In this document: positions 17,544 to 26,809 of the stretch, in pieces | Position numbering within the stretch: position 1 is the stretch's first letter | Layout of the letters: each line of letters begins with the position of its first letter | Assembly: GCA_905480075.1 (NCBI GenBank) | Contig: CAJQOX010000050.1 | Span: 1 to 38,050 of the forward strand | Length of the DNA stretch: 38,050 nt | Direction of reading: 5' to 3' | From: an uncultured Aureispira sp. | GTDB lineage: Bacteria; Bacteroidota; Bacteroidia; Chitinophagales; Saprospiraceae | Program-made: the position numbers and the translations under genes | Notes under the pieces: model-generated | The model's database searches: none | Seen by the model: only the letters and a program-made list of their open reading frames with translations | What the model was told of the DNA's origin: nothing

Positions 17544-18098
17544 ATGAAACATTTAAAAATCCTCCTTCTACTGATAGTCCCAATTAGTTTTATTCAGGCA
17601 CAGGACAGTATCAAAGTAACAAAAGCAGATAAAGTAATCATCAAGCCACAGAAAAAGCGGGGTGATTTCCTCAATGATAGTATTTATCAGGCAAGAATAA
17701 AAGAACCTAAGCTTGATGGCATGTATATCCCTATGGACCTCAACGATGTCTACCGCGAATTAGATAAACTAATGGACGAGGAAGCAAAAAAAACATTCAT
17801 GGCCTTTTCGGATGATGAAGTAGATGCTAAAACACATGCGACTTTAGGTGCATGGCTTGAAAACAAATGGTCTTTGAGTGAAGGGTCAAGACTTTCAGAA
17901 TGGTTCAGAAAATTACAGGTTCCGCATTATGAATATATGATCGGTATTATCATAACTTCCTATCACCGTCATTTACATGAAAAAGATATAAAACTGAAAG
18001 AACAGGTTTTGTTTTTCAGGAAAATATGGAATGACAAGCAAAAGTTGAAAGCCAAGGATATGATTAAGCGTGGAGAGGTTCAAAGTGGCGAAAAATAG
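17544..18098 (+). CDS. Secreted DUF6794-like protein
   Basis: A 184-residue protein with a signal peptide (MKHLKILLLLIVPISFIQAQ). Residues about 60-165 resemble the DUF6794 family: IPMDLNDVYRELDKLM, then HATLGAWLENKWSL with SRLSEWF, then a helix leading to IIITSYHRHLHEKDIKL. This is the usual order of an acidic N-terminal helix, a W-rich centre with SRL, and a final R-L pair. The function of the family is not known to me. The protein ends in a basic helix. It is a single-gene unit with a very strong terminator 27 bases after the stop. Confidence 0.75.
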   Translation: MKHLKILLLLIVPISFIQAQDSIKVTKADKVIIKPQKKRGDFLNDSIYQARIKEPKLDGMYIPMDLNDVYRELDKLMDEEAKKTFMAFSDDEVDAKTHATLGAWLENKWSLSEGSRLSEWFRKLQVPHYEYMIGIIITSYHRHLHEKDIKLKEQVLFFRKIWNDKQKLKAKDMIKRGEVQSGEK

Positions 18099-18124
18099 AA
18101 AGAACGACTATCAATAAAAATCGG

Positions 18125-18157
18125 AAAAAGCATATTTGTACTACAAATATGCTTTTT
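18125..18157. terminator. Bidirectional terminator, perfect 16-base inverted repeat
   Basis: 18125-18140 is the exact reverse complement of 18142-18157, with A5 and T5 at the outer ends. It follows the DUF6794-like gene (stop 18098) and precedes the convergent minus-strand gene ending at 18227. Confidence 0.92.
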
Positions 18158-18226
18158 CTGTTTAAGAAATTCAGGAGTCAATGAACCAAAAAGCCCAGGT
18201 TAACAGGTCAAAAATCAGCATAACAT

Positions 18227-18697
18227 TTAGTACTTCAGGCCTATCTTAGTAAAAATAAAGGATAAAAGCCAGGCCGGACCTATAAGTAGAAACTGAAGGT
18301 CTTTGAAGAAGGAAGGCTTTTTCCCTTCGATTTTATGACCGATAAACTGCCCGAGCCAGGAAATAATAAAAATCCCTATCGACAGAAAAAGGAGATTATC
18401 GCCGACAACAGAACTGAGATAATGATTAAGAAATACAAAACCGCCCCCCACTACAAGGAAACCAACGAACATAGGGATAGATAGGGTAAGGTAATAGATA
18501 AGTGCCAAGGCAACAAAAACACTGGCCCAATTGGAAAATAAGCTAACATCAGTGGGAAAGGGAATGCAGTAGAACATCCCGAGGAGGCTGAACATAATAG
18601 CAGGCACACAGACCCAATGAATAAATTTGTTGGTTTTATTCTGATGAGATTCACCGTATTCAGAGAGGAGTTGATCGATTTTACGATTTTCGGTCAT
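18227..18697 (-). CDS. DUF962 / Mpo1-like membrane protein
   Basis: A 156-residue membrane protein of the DUF962 (yeast Mpo1/YGL010w) family. The N-terminus has LSEYGESHQNKTNKFIHWVCVP, with His18 and His27; residues 119-133 have IGHKIEGKKPSFFKD with His121. These His residues match the positions thought to bind Fe(II) in Mpo1, a dioxygenase that shortens 2-hydroxy fatty acids. Four hydrophobic helices lie at about 28-48, 58-93, 102-120 and 133-150. It is the last of a run of minus-strand genes, but a 154-base gap with a possible promoter separates it from the hydrolase gene, so it may be transcribed alone. The enzymatic role is carried over from yeast only. Confidence 0.85.
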   Translation of the reverse strand: MTENRKIDQLLSEYGESHQNKTNKFIHWVCVPAIMFSLLGMFYCIPFPTDVSLFSNWASVFVALALIYYLTLSIPMFVGFLVVGGGFVFLNHYLSSVVGDNLLFLSIGIFIISWLGQFIGHKIEGKKPSFFKDLQFLLIGPAWLLSFIFTKIGLKY

Positions 18698-18779
18698 GAT
18701 TTTGGAGTTTTGAGTTCAGAAATAGGAATGATGAAATATCAACAATTAATTTTATTAAGGGAAAAACAATCATTCAACC

Positions 18780-18787
18780 CAAATATA
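18780..18787 (-). promoter_or_regulatory. Possible -7 element for the DUF962 gene
   Basis: On the minus strand this reads TATATTTG, matching TAnnTTTG, about 83 bases upstream of the start codon at 18697. A minus-strand TTTG (18801-18804) lies only 13 bases further, less than the normal spacing, so the call is weak. Confidence 0.35.
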
Positions 18788-18851
18788 TTAAATGCTTGTT
18801 CAAAAATAGCTATAATTCCTTAAAAAAGCAATTATCGGTAAATTAAAGCGA

Positions 18852-19496
18852 TTATTTTTCAAGAATTCTGTTGAGGTGTGTAGAAATCAAATCCACTTTA
18901 TCGAGAATCATAAGGTGTCCTCCCCCTTCAATTCTGATAGCATTGCTTTCAATATGTGGCAATATTTTATCATTACTACCATGAATAAGCGTCAGGTTCG
19001 GTGGAACAAATTCGCTTTCCCAATCAACCACAGCCGACATGGCCCATCGGAAAAAATATTCTTCTGTATCGTTTAAAATTTCTTTGATCAGGTTTTTATG
19101 TTCTGTCTTATGAATCCCAAAAAGGAAAAAAGTAAGTCTGTTGGTCATGGAAAAAAGGGAGAAGGGTATTTTATCGAGGAGTGTTTTTTTGCCAAACAAT
19201 TTATATTTCAAAGGAATAGCATTCCGTGAAAGTGCAGAAGAGATAAGTATAGTCTGACAATCGTAAATCATTCTGCTAAGCTCAACAGCAATCATGCCCC
19301 CGAAGGACAGACCAATAAGCGTAACGGGTTGAGACAAATCGATTTGTTTCAGTAATTTTCCTGCATAGGTTGACAGGGTATCATTGATATCCGGTGTTTC
19401 CCAGGAAATATAAACAGGAGATATATCCGGAAGATCAAGGGGATAAAAAACCCTTTCATCTGCACCAAGCCCCGAGAGGAAGTAGACTTTTTTCAA
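18852..19496 (-). CDS. Alpha/beta hydrolase
   Basis: A 214-residue alpha/beta-hydrolase-fold protein without a signal peptide. It starts with a beta strand and oxyanion loop (FLSGLGADERVF), has the nucleophile elbow GLSFGG (Ser64), then the acid strand LTLIHGSNDKILP (Asp near 176) and the final GGGHLMI (His194), a complete Ser-Asp-His triad. The cap is short. Such proteins are esterases or thioesterases; the substrate cannot be read. It begins 33 bases after an unknown secreted-protein gene and is probably cotranscribed with the bshC run. Confidence 0.88.
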   Translation of the reverse strand: MKKVYFLSGLGADERVFYPLDLPDISPVYISWETPDINDTLSTYAGKLLKQIDLSQPVTLIGLSFGGMIAVELSRMIYDCQTILISSALSRNAIPLKYKLFGKKTLLDKIPFSLFSMTNRLTFFLFGIHKTEHKNLIKEILNDTEEYFFRWAMSAVVDWESEFVPPNLTLIHGSNDKILPHIESNAIRIEGGGHLMILDKVDLISTHLNRILEK

Positions 19497-19529
19497 AATA
19501 AGAAAATCATTTAAGGTAGTTTTGGAAAA

Positions 19530-20474
19530 TCAGCCGGCTTTTTTCTGTGCTTTAATACCATTAACATACCAACCACTGGATTTAACATCCTTAAAAAGCT
19601 TGAGCAGGTTGTCACCATGTACGGCATCCTTGTCCCAGTTATCTTTATTTTTTATAATAGTATAGACAACATGGTAGAGTGCGTTGTGCAAATCTCTGAC
19701 AATATCGAGATTGATATGAGCAGCTCTTTTTCCACTGATTTTATCATGCATTCTCCAGTTGTAGTACGCTACATTAGAGGCTAGTCTTCTGAGTTCGTCC
19801 TGTTCTTTCATTTTAATTTTGGTTTCCCCTTTCCACTCCAGGTCTCCGGGGTTTTCAAGACAGTTACTGAGGGCCTGTGCGGCATCAGCAATGACAGCCC
19901 CTTGTTCGGCATGTACACCAAAGGGTCTGTCAAAGGTTTTGGATACATAAGCGAGCATTTGTCTGTAGATTTTGGAGATTCTGATATTTTCAGGTTTGAT
20001 CCAGGGTGCATCATCCCGGATATCACCGAGATATTCTTTCCATACAAAGAATTGGGATTCAACATCGCCGTCAAATTTAGCACCTAGTAATTTCAGGCTG
20101 TTAGTGGCGTCATCAAATTTACCGGATTTGATAGATTTGCTGATTTTTTTCAGTTGATTCTCGTTTTCTATACCAAGTTTAGCGGACAATTCACCAACAT
20201 AGGTATTCATATCCTGCAGGCTTGCTTTAATGTCATCTTTAGTAAAAGCCTCTAAATCTTCTTTTTTCGATGGAGTGGTTTCCATAGCGGCAATTCTGAC
20301 TCCACCAAGCATAGCAGAAACCGTTCTTTGCATTTCGTACGTTATTTCATTTTTTTTATCCGACGGAACGGCAAGAGGATATTCCCCCACAAAGCGGGAA
20401 TCCTGTGATAAAACAGAATTGCAGCAACAGAAAACAAAGAGAAAAACAATCAGGTATTTAACAGAGTGCAAAAT
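19530..20474 (-). CDS. Secreted helical protein of unknown function
   Basis: The chosen start (20474) gives 314 residues. An ATG six codons upstream (20492) is also possible, but the later one opens directly into a clean signal peptide with a Cys-rich end (FLFVFCCCNSVLSQ). The mature protein is almost wholly alpha-helical and charged, without membrane segments. Segments such as RQMLAYVSKTFDRPFGVHAEQGAVIADAAQALSNC and RRLASNVAYYNWRMHDKISG are not known to me. Three adjacent cysteines at the signal end leave some room for lipidation, but no good lipobox is seen. It follows bshC on the same strand and precedes the hydrolase by 33 bases. Function unknown. Confidence 0.78.
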   Translation of the reverse strand: MLHSVKYLIVFLFVFCCCNSVLSQDSRFVGEYPLAVPSDKKNEITYEMQRTVSAMLGGVRIAAMETTPSKKEDLEAFTKDDIKASLQDMNTYVGELSAKLGIENENQLKKISKSIKSGKFDDATNSLKLLGAKFDGDVESQFFVWKEYLGDIRDDAPWIKPENIRISKIYRQMLAYVSKTFDRPFGVHAEQGAVIADAAQALSNCLENPGDLEWKGETKIKMKEQDELRRLASNVAYYNWRMHDKISGKRAAHINLDIVRDLHNALYHVVYTIIKNKDNWDKDAVHGDNLLKLFKDVKSSGWYVNGIKAQKKAG

Positions 20475-20558
20475 CATAAGATATAAATTCAAAAATTCAT
20501 AAAAAGTATAGTATAAAGAACGCTAATATTTAGAGGAATGTCAAACCACAAACAAGCT

Positions 20559-22148
20559 TTAGTCAACAATAACTACAATTTTTTTGTCTAAGGGCTGTAA
20601 ATTATCTTTCAGAACCTCCAAAAAGGCAGAGCCATACCTGCAATAGAAATCCAAAAAGTTATCTTTTCTTTCCTGCAGGCCGTTCTCCGGAAAAAGTTTC
20701 TCTTTTAGTTTACGTATTTGCAGCAAGGTGGTTTCATTTTTTTTCTTTTCTGCACGAAACAACTTTTGTTCTAGTTTTTCCACTGCTTTTTGCATTTGAG
20801 TTTGTTGGGCCAAAACAGCATGGTTGAGAGCAGGGTCAACTTTTGAAGATTTGTGGAGGATACCTTCATAAATCTTATTTAATTTCAATATTTCATCCTT
20901 GAGGGATAAATCTTCACTGGAATCAGAAAGAAGAAACTCTTTAATAATCTTGTCAATATTATCAAAGAGCGAAAGCGGCTTAACAGCGAGCTTGTCCATT
21001 TTCTTTGACGCATTTTTATCGACCCAAAGCACCGAACATCGCCTGATAAGCATAGGAAAAGGAATCATATAATAGTTGAACTGAGACATTCTTTCGAGCC
21101 AATATGCCAATTCTCCTCCACCGCCGATATAAGCAAGGTTAGGTAAGACGGACTCCTGAAAAAGAGGTCGGAGTATGACATTAGGGCTGAAGTTCTGAGG
21201 CTTTGTATTAAGTTCATCTAATATTTCAGATTCTGAAAAGCGGATTGATGTTCCTGAGACAAGAAAGGAATCTCCCTCTCTGACAATTCTTCCCCGGTTA
21301 TTCGGAGAAAGATAAAACAGATTAATATCCCGGGGATGCGCTTGTTTTTTAAACCCGAGAGACTTCAATTGAGCGGAAGTTTTTTCTACTATATGTTTGG
21401 ATGAATGATGTAACAAATCGTCTTTAAAAAGTGGAATCATCTGCTTTTTGAAGGCATAGGAATTCCCATTGACAATAACCAAACCATACTCCTTAAAGAT
21501 CCAGTTGATCAATTTTCTTACAGATAAAGAATAGTTTTCTGTATCAGTAAAGAAAAGTTCCAGTTTTTCTGCTAATACTTCAGCATGTTGACCCTTTCCT
21601 AAAATTTGCTTCACCTCATCGAGAACAGGTCGCAAAGAATCTATATTATATTGACCTACGGGGCCTCCCTGAAAATCGTCCCAAACAATTTTTTTCCCAA
21701 AGAGGCGGAGGTGGTTGACCTCTTCAAAATCGTGGTCTTCTCCCCCTGTCCAGAAAATGGGTACGAACTGATATTCCGGGTAATGTGCCGAGAGTTGTTC
21801 GGCAAGGTTGATGGTACTGATTATTTTGTAAATAAAATATAAAGGGCCGGTAAAGAGACAAGGTTGATGTGCCGTTACAACAGTAAAGCAATTCCTGTTT
21901 TTTAGTTTTTCTATATTATTGATTGTAGCATCATCCGCATCAATTTCATCATATTGTTTGATTAGTTCATTATAGAGAGAAAGCCGTTTTTTATCAGAAA
22001 AATTTTTATTGTTAATAACATCTGCAAATTTTTCCAAAGAAGTATCGTATTTATAAAACGCCCGAAGTGCTGTATCGCTATTGATATAAGCCTTATCAGT
22101 TTTAGATAAATGCGGGATATCATTAAAATTCAGTTTTGATACTTTCAT
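20559..22148 (-). CDS. bshC: Bacillithiol biosynthesis cysteine-adding enzyme BshC
   Basis: A 529-residue cytoplasmic protein, the usual BshC length. The N-terminal core has VVTAHQPCLFTGPLYFIYK (residues about 90-108) and VPIFWTGGEDHDFEEVNHL (129-147), the two best signatures of BshC; most family members have TGQQ where this one has TAHQ. A coiled-coil segment sits near 440-490 (KAVEKLEQKLFRAEKKKNET), as in the B. subtilis structure. BshC adds cysteine to glucosaminyl-malate to make bacillithiol, the low-molecular-weight thiol of many Firmicutes and Bacteroidota. bshA and bshB are not in the window. It lies 39 bases after the DUF1415 gene, so they likely share a transcript. Confidence 0.95.
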   Translation of the reverse strand: MKVSKLNFNDIPHLSKTDKAYINSDTALRAFYKYDTSLEKFADVINNKNFSDKKRLSLYNELIKQYDEIDADDATINNIEKLKNRNCFTVVTAHQPCLFTGPLYFIYKIISTINLAEQLSAHYPEYQFVPIFWTGGEDHDFEEVNHLRLFGKKIVWDDFQGGPVGQYNIDSLRPVLDEVKQILGKGQHAEVLAEKLELFFTDTENYSLSVRKLINWIFKEYGLVIVNGNSYAFKKQMIPLFKDDLLHHSSKHIVEKTSAQLKSLGFKKQAHPRDINLFYLSPNNRGRIVREGDSFLVSGTSIRFSESEILDELNTKPQNFSPNVILRPLFQESVLPNLAYIGGGGELAYWLERMSQFNYYMIPFPMLIRRCSVLWVDKNASKKMDKLAVKPLSLFDNIDKIIKEFLLSDSSEDLSLKDEILKLNKIYEGILHKSSKVDPALNHAVLAQQTQMQKAVEKLEQKLFRAEKKKNETTLLQIRKLKEKLFPENGLQERKDNFLDFYCRYGSAFLEVLKDNLQPLDKKIVVIVD

Positions 22149-22187
22149 TAAATTGTATTTGATTAAAAAATGTCAATAATTAATAAA

Positions 22188-22745
22188 TCACTTAACAACA
22201 AAGCAATTCAAAAGAAGTTTATGGAGAATTTCCGTTCCTTGTTCCCTTGCCAGTATAATATTTTTTTCGGGAATAGATTCGGGGTCCTCATAAATTTCCA
22301 AAACCCTTTCGAGGCTTTCTTCTCTGATAATATGAATCAACGGATAAGGGGAACGATTGGTATAATTAGCAGGGTCGTGTACAGCGGCATCCGCAAAGCA
22401 GTAATCGGGATGAAAGGTAGCTAACTGATAGATCCCTTCATAGCCTTGTTGACGAATAAAGGCCTGACAGATATCTACAAATCCGAGATATTCTTCAAAA
22501 TTGTGAAAGGTTTCAGGAAAAACAACAAGGGTAGTTTCTATATCCACATGATCATCCAACCTCAATAATTCTTTATGCATAGCTTCTAAGCAATGTGCTG
22601 TTTCAACGAAACGACAGACAGCATAGTATATGGAATTCCTAAGGATTTCTCGTTTCACAAAGGGGCAAAAATTGAAAGCCACCACAATGTTCTTCAGCCA
22701 ATTCTGAGTATGTGTTATTATCAGTGAATTTTCAGACTCCTTCAT
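22188..22745 (-). CDS. DUF1415 family protein
   Basis: A 185-residue cytoplasmic protein. NWLKNIVVAFNFCPF near the N-terminus, the TTLVVFPE strand, and YQLATFHPDYCFAD with YTNRSPYPLIHIIREESLERVLE match the DUF1415 family over its full length. The conserved Cys, His and Tyr residues suggest a catalytic or metal role, but none is established to my knowledge. The gene lies 27 bases after the FG-GAP lipoprotein gene and 39 before bshC, an operon-like arrangement. Confidence 0.88.
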   Translation of the reverse strand: MKESENSLIITHTQNWLKNIVVAFNFCPFVKREILRNSIYYAVCRFVETAHCLEAMHKELLRLDDHVDIETTLVVFPETFHNFEEYLGFVDICQAFIRQQGYEGIYQLATFHPDYCFADAAVHDPANYTNRSPYPLIHIIREESLERVLEIYEDPESIPEKNIILAREQGTEILHKLLLNCFVVK

Positions 22746-22772
22746 AAATTCAGAAAGTTTGGAAAGGTTAAA

Positions 22773-25700
22773 TCATGGCAATAAAAAGGCAGACATTTTT
22801 TCGCCATAATTAGAAAGGAGAATCAGATTTTTACCTGAAGCCAGTTTAACAGTTTTAATATCCCGGCTATCCCCTTTTAATAGCAGGCCAGATTCAGAAG
22901 GAGATAATTCCTTGAGTTTTCCATCCTGTATAAGGGCACTAAAGCCTATTCCGGCATCATAGGCCGCTGTTTCCACTTCGGTGTGTCTGAGGTTTCCTAC
23001 AGCGATCATGTCTACGACACCATCCTTGTTGATATCTGTAACAACGGAGGACCTGAGTGGTGAAAGCTGAGCTAGCGGGGGTAAATAATCCGTTTTAAGA
23101 AATGTATTATTTTCATTTAAGAATACAGTATGTTTAAATTCCCTGGCTTCAAGAATGAGAGCAGAATCGAGTTTATCTAGTCCCAGGATATCAGGGACCT
23201 CCGCTTTGGCGAATTGAGAATAGGTAGCATATTTCTGACTGATAAAGGGCATTTGCTGACTGCTGCACTCCCTGCCTCTTACAGGTAAATCCTGTCCATT
23301 ACAACTGACACTCAAATAGATATCTTCTGAGCCATTATGATCAAAGTCTTTAAAGTACACTTTCATAGGCTGCTGTTTATCCGGATGAAATTTGTTGTTC
23401 CCTCCAATATTACCAGCCAGAATATCAAGATCGCCATCCTGATCTACATCAATAGCGCAGAGCGATTGCCACCATCCAAATCTGAGCGGATCGGCTACTT
23501 TTGCTGTAACATTTCTGAAACGTCCGTTTTCCTGTTTAAAGAAAGAAACCGACATCCATTCACCACAAACAACAAGGTCTTTAAGGCCATCCTTATCGAA
23601 ATCTATAGTCAGCACATCGGTAATCATTCCGGCATATTCAAGGCCTGAAGCTAGTTGTTTTATCTGATCGGAGAAATTTCCTTTACCGTCATTTACCAGG
23701 AAATAAGATTGGGGTACTTTGGGATACCTTCCCGGCACATTTCTGCCACCGACAAACAAATCCTGATCCCCATCATTATCAAAATCAAAGGCTGCGACCG
23801 CCCGTGTACTTGAACTGATTTCCGGTAAAGAGGAAGAAGCTGTAAAATTGCCCTTATTATTGATATATAACCTATCCTGCAGAAGCTTTTTTCCCTGAAT
23901 TTCTCCCCCGCCTCCCGAAGTGACATAAAGGTCAGGATCACTATCCCCGTCGGCATCAAAGAAAATACAACCGAGGTCTTCAAATTTTTTGTCATCAGAG
24001 AACGCTTTCATTTTTCTCAAAGAAAATGTGGAAGAAGAGGACTGAATATAAAGACGACCTTCCTGATTGAGATTACCCCCTACATAAAAATCCTCCAGGC
24101 CGTCGCCATTGACATCCGCTACAGCAATGTCAGATCCCATTGTGGACATTTTATGAGGAAGAAGGATTTCCTTTTTAAAATCATCAAACTTTGAATCATT
24201 ATAGGCAAAATCAATTCCGAGGGCCCTTGCAACATCAGGGGCAGATTTTTTAGTTTTAAGTTTAAATCCAGAATCGTCCGCCTCTTCGAGAAAAATGGAG
24301 ATTCTTTGATTGGAAGCAACATTTTCAATGACCTGCTGTTTTCCGTTTTGCCATACCACCACTACCCTGTCCACTTCGGTATATTTCCCGAGGCCAAAGT
24401 GAATAAGAGGTTCTACAGAAGACTGAAATCCTCTGTTGAGAGTAAGTTCCTGGAAATATATCTGATTTTCCTTAAAGGCATAAACTTTGGCATTGAGCAG
24501 TCCGGCAAAATGGTTCTTTTTGGACTTAAGTTCTATCTGCAGGTAGTTCGATTTTTGGGTTTTGTTTTCTAGGACAGTAGCGATTGCATCAATATTATTA
24601 AAAACCAGATCGAGGTCTCCATCTTGGTCGAGGTCCGAATAGATCATCCCGTTAGCGAGATCAGGAGCCGATTTGAGCCATTTATCACGCATGTCTTCGA
24701 AATGAAGCTTCCCGGTATTTCTCAAAAAATGATTTTTAGCTTTATAAACCGGAATCTGATTAATCCAGTGCATTCTTTCTTCTACAGGAATGGGCTGTCC
24801 TTTGAGCTGAATTTTTCTTAGTTTTAGTTGGACTCTGAAATCATTATCCAGTGAGTTCTGTTTATATCCATTGGAAACCACGAGGTCTTTAAAGCCATCA
24901 TTATCGAGGTCCGCAAAAAGGGGGGCCCAACTCCATTCTGTTTTGGCAGCACCTGCCAGGTTGGCCATTTCAGAAAAGGAACCGCTTCCGGAATTGAGCT
25001 GCAGTTCATTGAACATATACTGCGGTACATAATTGTATCTTTCCGTCATTTGCCTGAAATATTCAGGTTGCATGGAAGCCATAGAGGTTTTGGCAACGAT
25101 ATGTTCTTTGGCGGCCATATCAACGGCAATTATATCAGGGTGGCCATCATTATTGAAATCGTTGACATCACATCCCATGGAAAAATATGCCACATGAGAT
25201 AATTTATCTTTTATTTTATCTGTAAAGGTGCCATCTCCATTGTTAATCCACATCACATTCGGCTGAGTATAATCATTGGATACGTAAAGATCTGTCCAAC
25301 CATCATTATTGATATCAGCCGCGACAACCCCGAGGCCATAATCATATTTCAACATCCCCTTTTTCTTTGTTACATCAACAAATTTATCTTTATCATTAAT
25401 ATAAAAATGTGAGGAGTTCTGTTCCAGCAATTCTGGTTTTTGTTTCAACAAAGCCTTTACCTTTTCAACAGACGTTGTACGGTTAAAATCGGTAAAATGA
25501 TTGTTGACATACAAGTCAAGGTCACCATCTTTATCGAAGTCAAAAAAAACAGCCCCTGAAGAACAGCCATTATCAGCGATACCATAATCTTTGGCTTTTT
25601 CACTGAAAGTCATGTCACCGTTATTAACAAATAACAGATTCGAAGGTTCTGCATAAACATTTTTAATGCCCGAACGACAAATATAAATATCAAGAAAACC

Positions 25701-26126
25701 ATCGTTGTTGATATCTGCAAGTGTCAGACCTGTGTGCCAGGAGGGTTTGCCATCGGGATTTGAGATATTAATTCCTGCCTTTGCAGTATAGTCTTCAAAT
25801 TTTAAATTTCCTTTATTCAAAAAGATTTTATTTTCGACCTGATTGCCGGTAAATACCAAATCGGGAAGACCATCATTATTGAGGTCCCCGGCAGCAACTC
25901 CTCCTCCGTTGAAGAGGTATTCCCAGGAAAGAATATTTATTTCAGCAGATTGTGTAATAATATTATTAAAATCAATCCCTGAATGTGAAGCAGGCACTGC
26001 ATCGAGTAGAAGATTTGAATTTTGAATATTTTCTTCAGAAAGGTCTGAGATTATATTCACATCCTTTACTTCATTATTACATGAACAAAAACACAAGAAC
26101 AAAATCAAAATCAGGAAACAATTCAT
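22773..26126 (-). CDS. CRTAC1-like FG-GAP/VCBS-repeat lipoprotein with ASPIC/UnbV domain
   Basis: The chosen ATG at 26126 gives 1117 residues and starts a good lipoprotein signal ([16 protein letters not shown]); an ATG 45 bases further up would bury it. At least 14 repeats carry the Ca2+-binding pattern D-x-[DN]-x-D-G-x-x-D (for example [36 protein letters not shown]), forming one or two beta propellers. An ASPIC/UnbV module ([11 protein letters not shown], then [12 protein letters not shown]) lies at about 560-640 between repeat blocks. Such lipoproteins sit on the outer-membrane surface and are often coded beside SusC/SusD genes, but here none is adjacent. It is the first gene of the minus-strand run leading to bshC. 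Ligand unknown. Confidence 0.93.
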   Translation of the reverse strand: MNCFLILILFLCFCSCNNEVKDVNIISDLSEENIQNSNLLLDAVPASHSGIDFNNIITQSAEINILSWEYLFNGGGVAAGDLNNDGLPDLVFTGNQVENKIFLNKGNLKFEDYTAKAGINISNPDGKPSWHTGLTLADINNDGFLDIYICRSGIKNVYAEPSNLLFVNNGDMTFSEKAKDYGIADNGCSSGAVFFDFDKDGDLDLYVNNHFTDFNRTTSVEKVKALLKQKPELLEQNSSHFYINDKDKFVDVTKKKGMLKYDYGLGVVAADINNDGWTDLYVSNDYTQPNVMWINNGDGTFTDKIKDKLSHVAYFSMGCDVNDFNNDGHPDIIAVDMAAKEHIVAKTSMASMQPEYFRQMTERYNYVPQYMFNELQLNSGSGSFSEMANLAGAAKTEWSWAPLFADLDNDGFKDLVVSNGYKQNSLDNDFRVQLKLRKIQLKGQPIPVEERMHWINQIPVYKAKNHFLRNTGKLHFEDMRDKWLKSAPDLANGMIYSDLDQDGDLDLVFNNIDAIATVLENKTQKSNYLQIELKSKKNHFAGLLNAKVYAFKENQIYFQELTLNRGFQSSVEPLIHFGLGKYTEVDRVVVVWQNGKQQVIENVASNQRISIFLEEADDSGFKLKTKKSAPDVARALGIDFAYNDSKFDDFKKEILLPHKMSTMGSDIAVADVNGDGLEDFYVGGNLNQEGRLYIQSSSSTFSLRKMKAFSDDKKFEDLGCIFFDADGDSDPDLYVTSGGGGEIQGKKLLQDRLYINNKGNFTASSSLPEISSSTRAVAAFDFDNDGDQDLFVGGRNVPGRYPKVPQSYFLVNDGKGNFSDQIKQLASGLEYAGMITDVLTIDFDKDGLKDLVVCGEWMSVSFFKQENGRFRNVTAKVADPLRFGWWQSLCAIDVDQDGDLDILAGNIGGNNKFHPDKQQPMKVYFKDFDHNGSEDIYLSVSCNGQDLPVRGRECSSQQMPFISQKYATYSQFAKAEVPDILGLDKLDSALILEAREFKHTVFLNENNTFLKTDYLPPLAQLSPLRSSVVTDINKDGVVDMIAVGNLRHTEVETAAYDAGIGFSALIQDGKLKELSPSESGLLLKGDSRDIKTVKLASGKNLILLSNYGEKMSAFLLP

Positions 26127-26221
26127 ATAGTATAAGCGTTGAGGGATTCGAAAAAAAGAAGAAAAACCCAAAGGAATGAATTATTGAACTATTCGTAAAT
26201 GTTAAACTAAAAAGCCCTGCA

Positions 26222-26229
26222 CAAAGGTA
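26222..26229 (-). promoter_or_regulatory. Possible -7 element for the FG-GAP lipoprotein gene
   Basis: On the minus strand this reads TACCTTTG, an exact match to TAnnTTTG, about 96 bases before the start codon at 26126. No TTTG is seen at the right distance upstream. Confidence 0.4.
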
Positions 26230-26809
26230 AACAATCTTTGAAAGAAGGACATTATGATTAACTGTTAATAATATCAGATAATAAATTTCCGGAAGAAAAA
26301 TCCCGAAAATAAAGATATCATTTTGACAATATTAATCAGAAAATAATCACATCAAATAATTAAAGAATTAAAAAACAGTAATATTTTGTTGTGCTTTCCG
26401 GCCTTACAGAAAAAATAAAAATCAGATGAAAATGAATAATATCAGGACAATAAAAACCTGAAAAAGGATAACAATGGGCTTTTATGAAAAATAATCATGT
26501 ATTTAAACAATAAATAATCCTTTTTTTACTCTAAAGCCTTAAAAATTCATTATTTTGCACCCAAATAATAATATTTTCGTTAATAAAAGCATAATATTTT
26601 CTTTGGACACACCCAATTGCACATTAGTTGCATCTTAAAATTTATTGGGCATGGATTAAAAGCCCTTAGATTTAAAATAAAAATTCAAAATATATTTATA
26701 TAATTTCAGGTTATTCAATTCAGTTTTAAGTAATTTATATAACCAAATAATCAGCGTAATCATCAATCAAAATCATAAAGAATTGAAAAATTTAGCAAAC
26801 CATATTATT
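26230..26809. other. Long intergenic region between divergent genes
   Basis: About 580 bases of very AT-rich sequence without a usable open frame on either strand. Apart from a small hairpin (GGGC/GCCC at about 26646-26666) and a near-consensus -7 element (TTATTTTG at about 26550) nothing definite was recognised. It probably holds the promoter of the paralogue gene at 26810. Confidence 0.4.

Noticed and set aside
22780-26060. Repeated short motifs in DNA of the FG-GAP gene
   Set aside because: They encode the D-x-[DN]-x-D-G protein repeats and are not DNA repeats or a CRISPR array.
26783-26809. TTG start nine codons upstream of the first paralogue
   Set aside because: The ATG at 26810 opens directly into the signal peptide; the TTG adds polar residues with no benefit.
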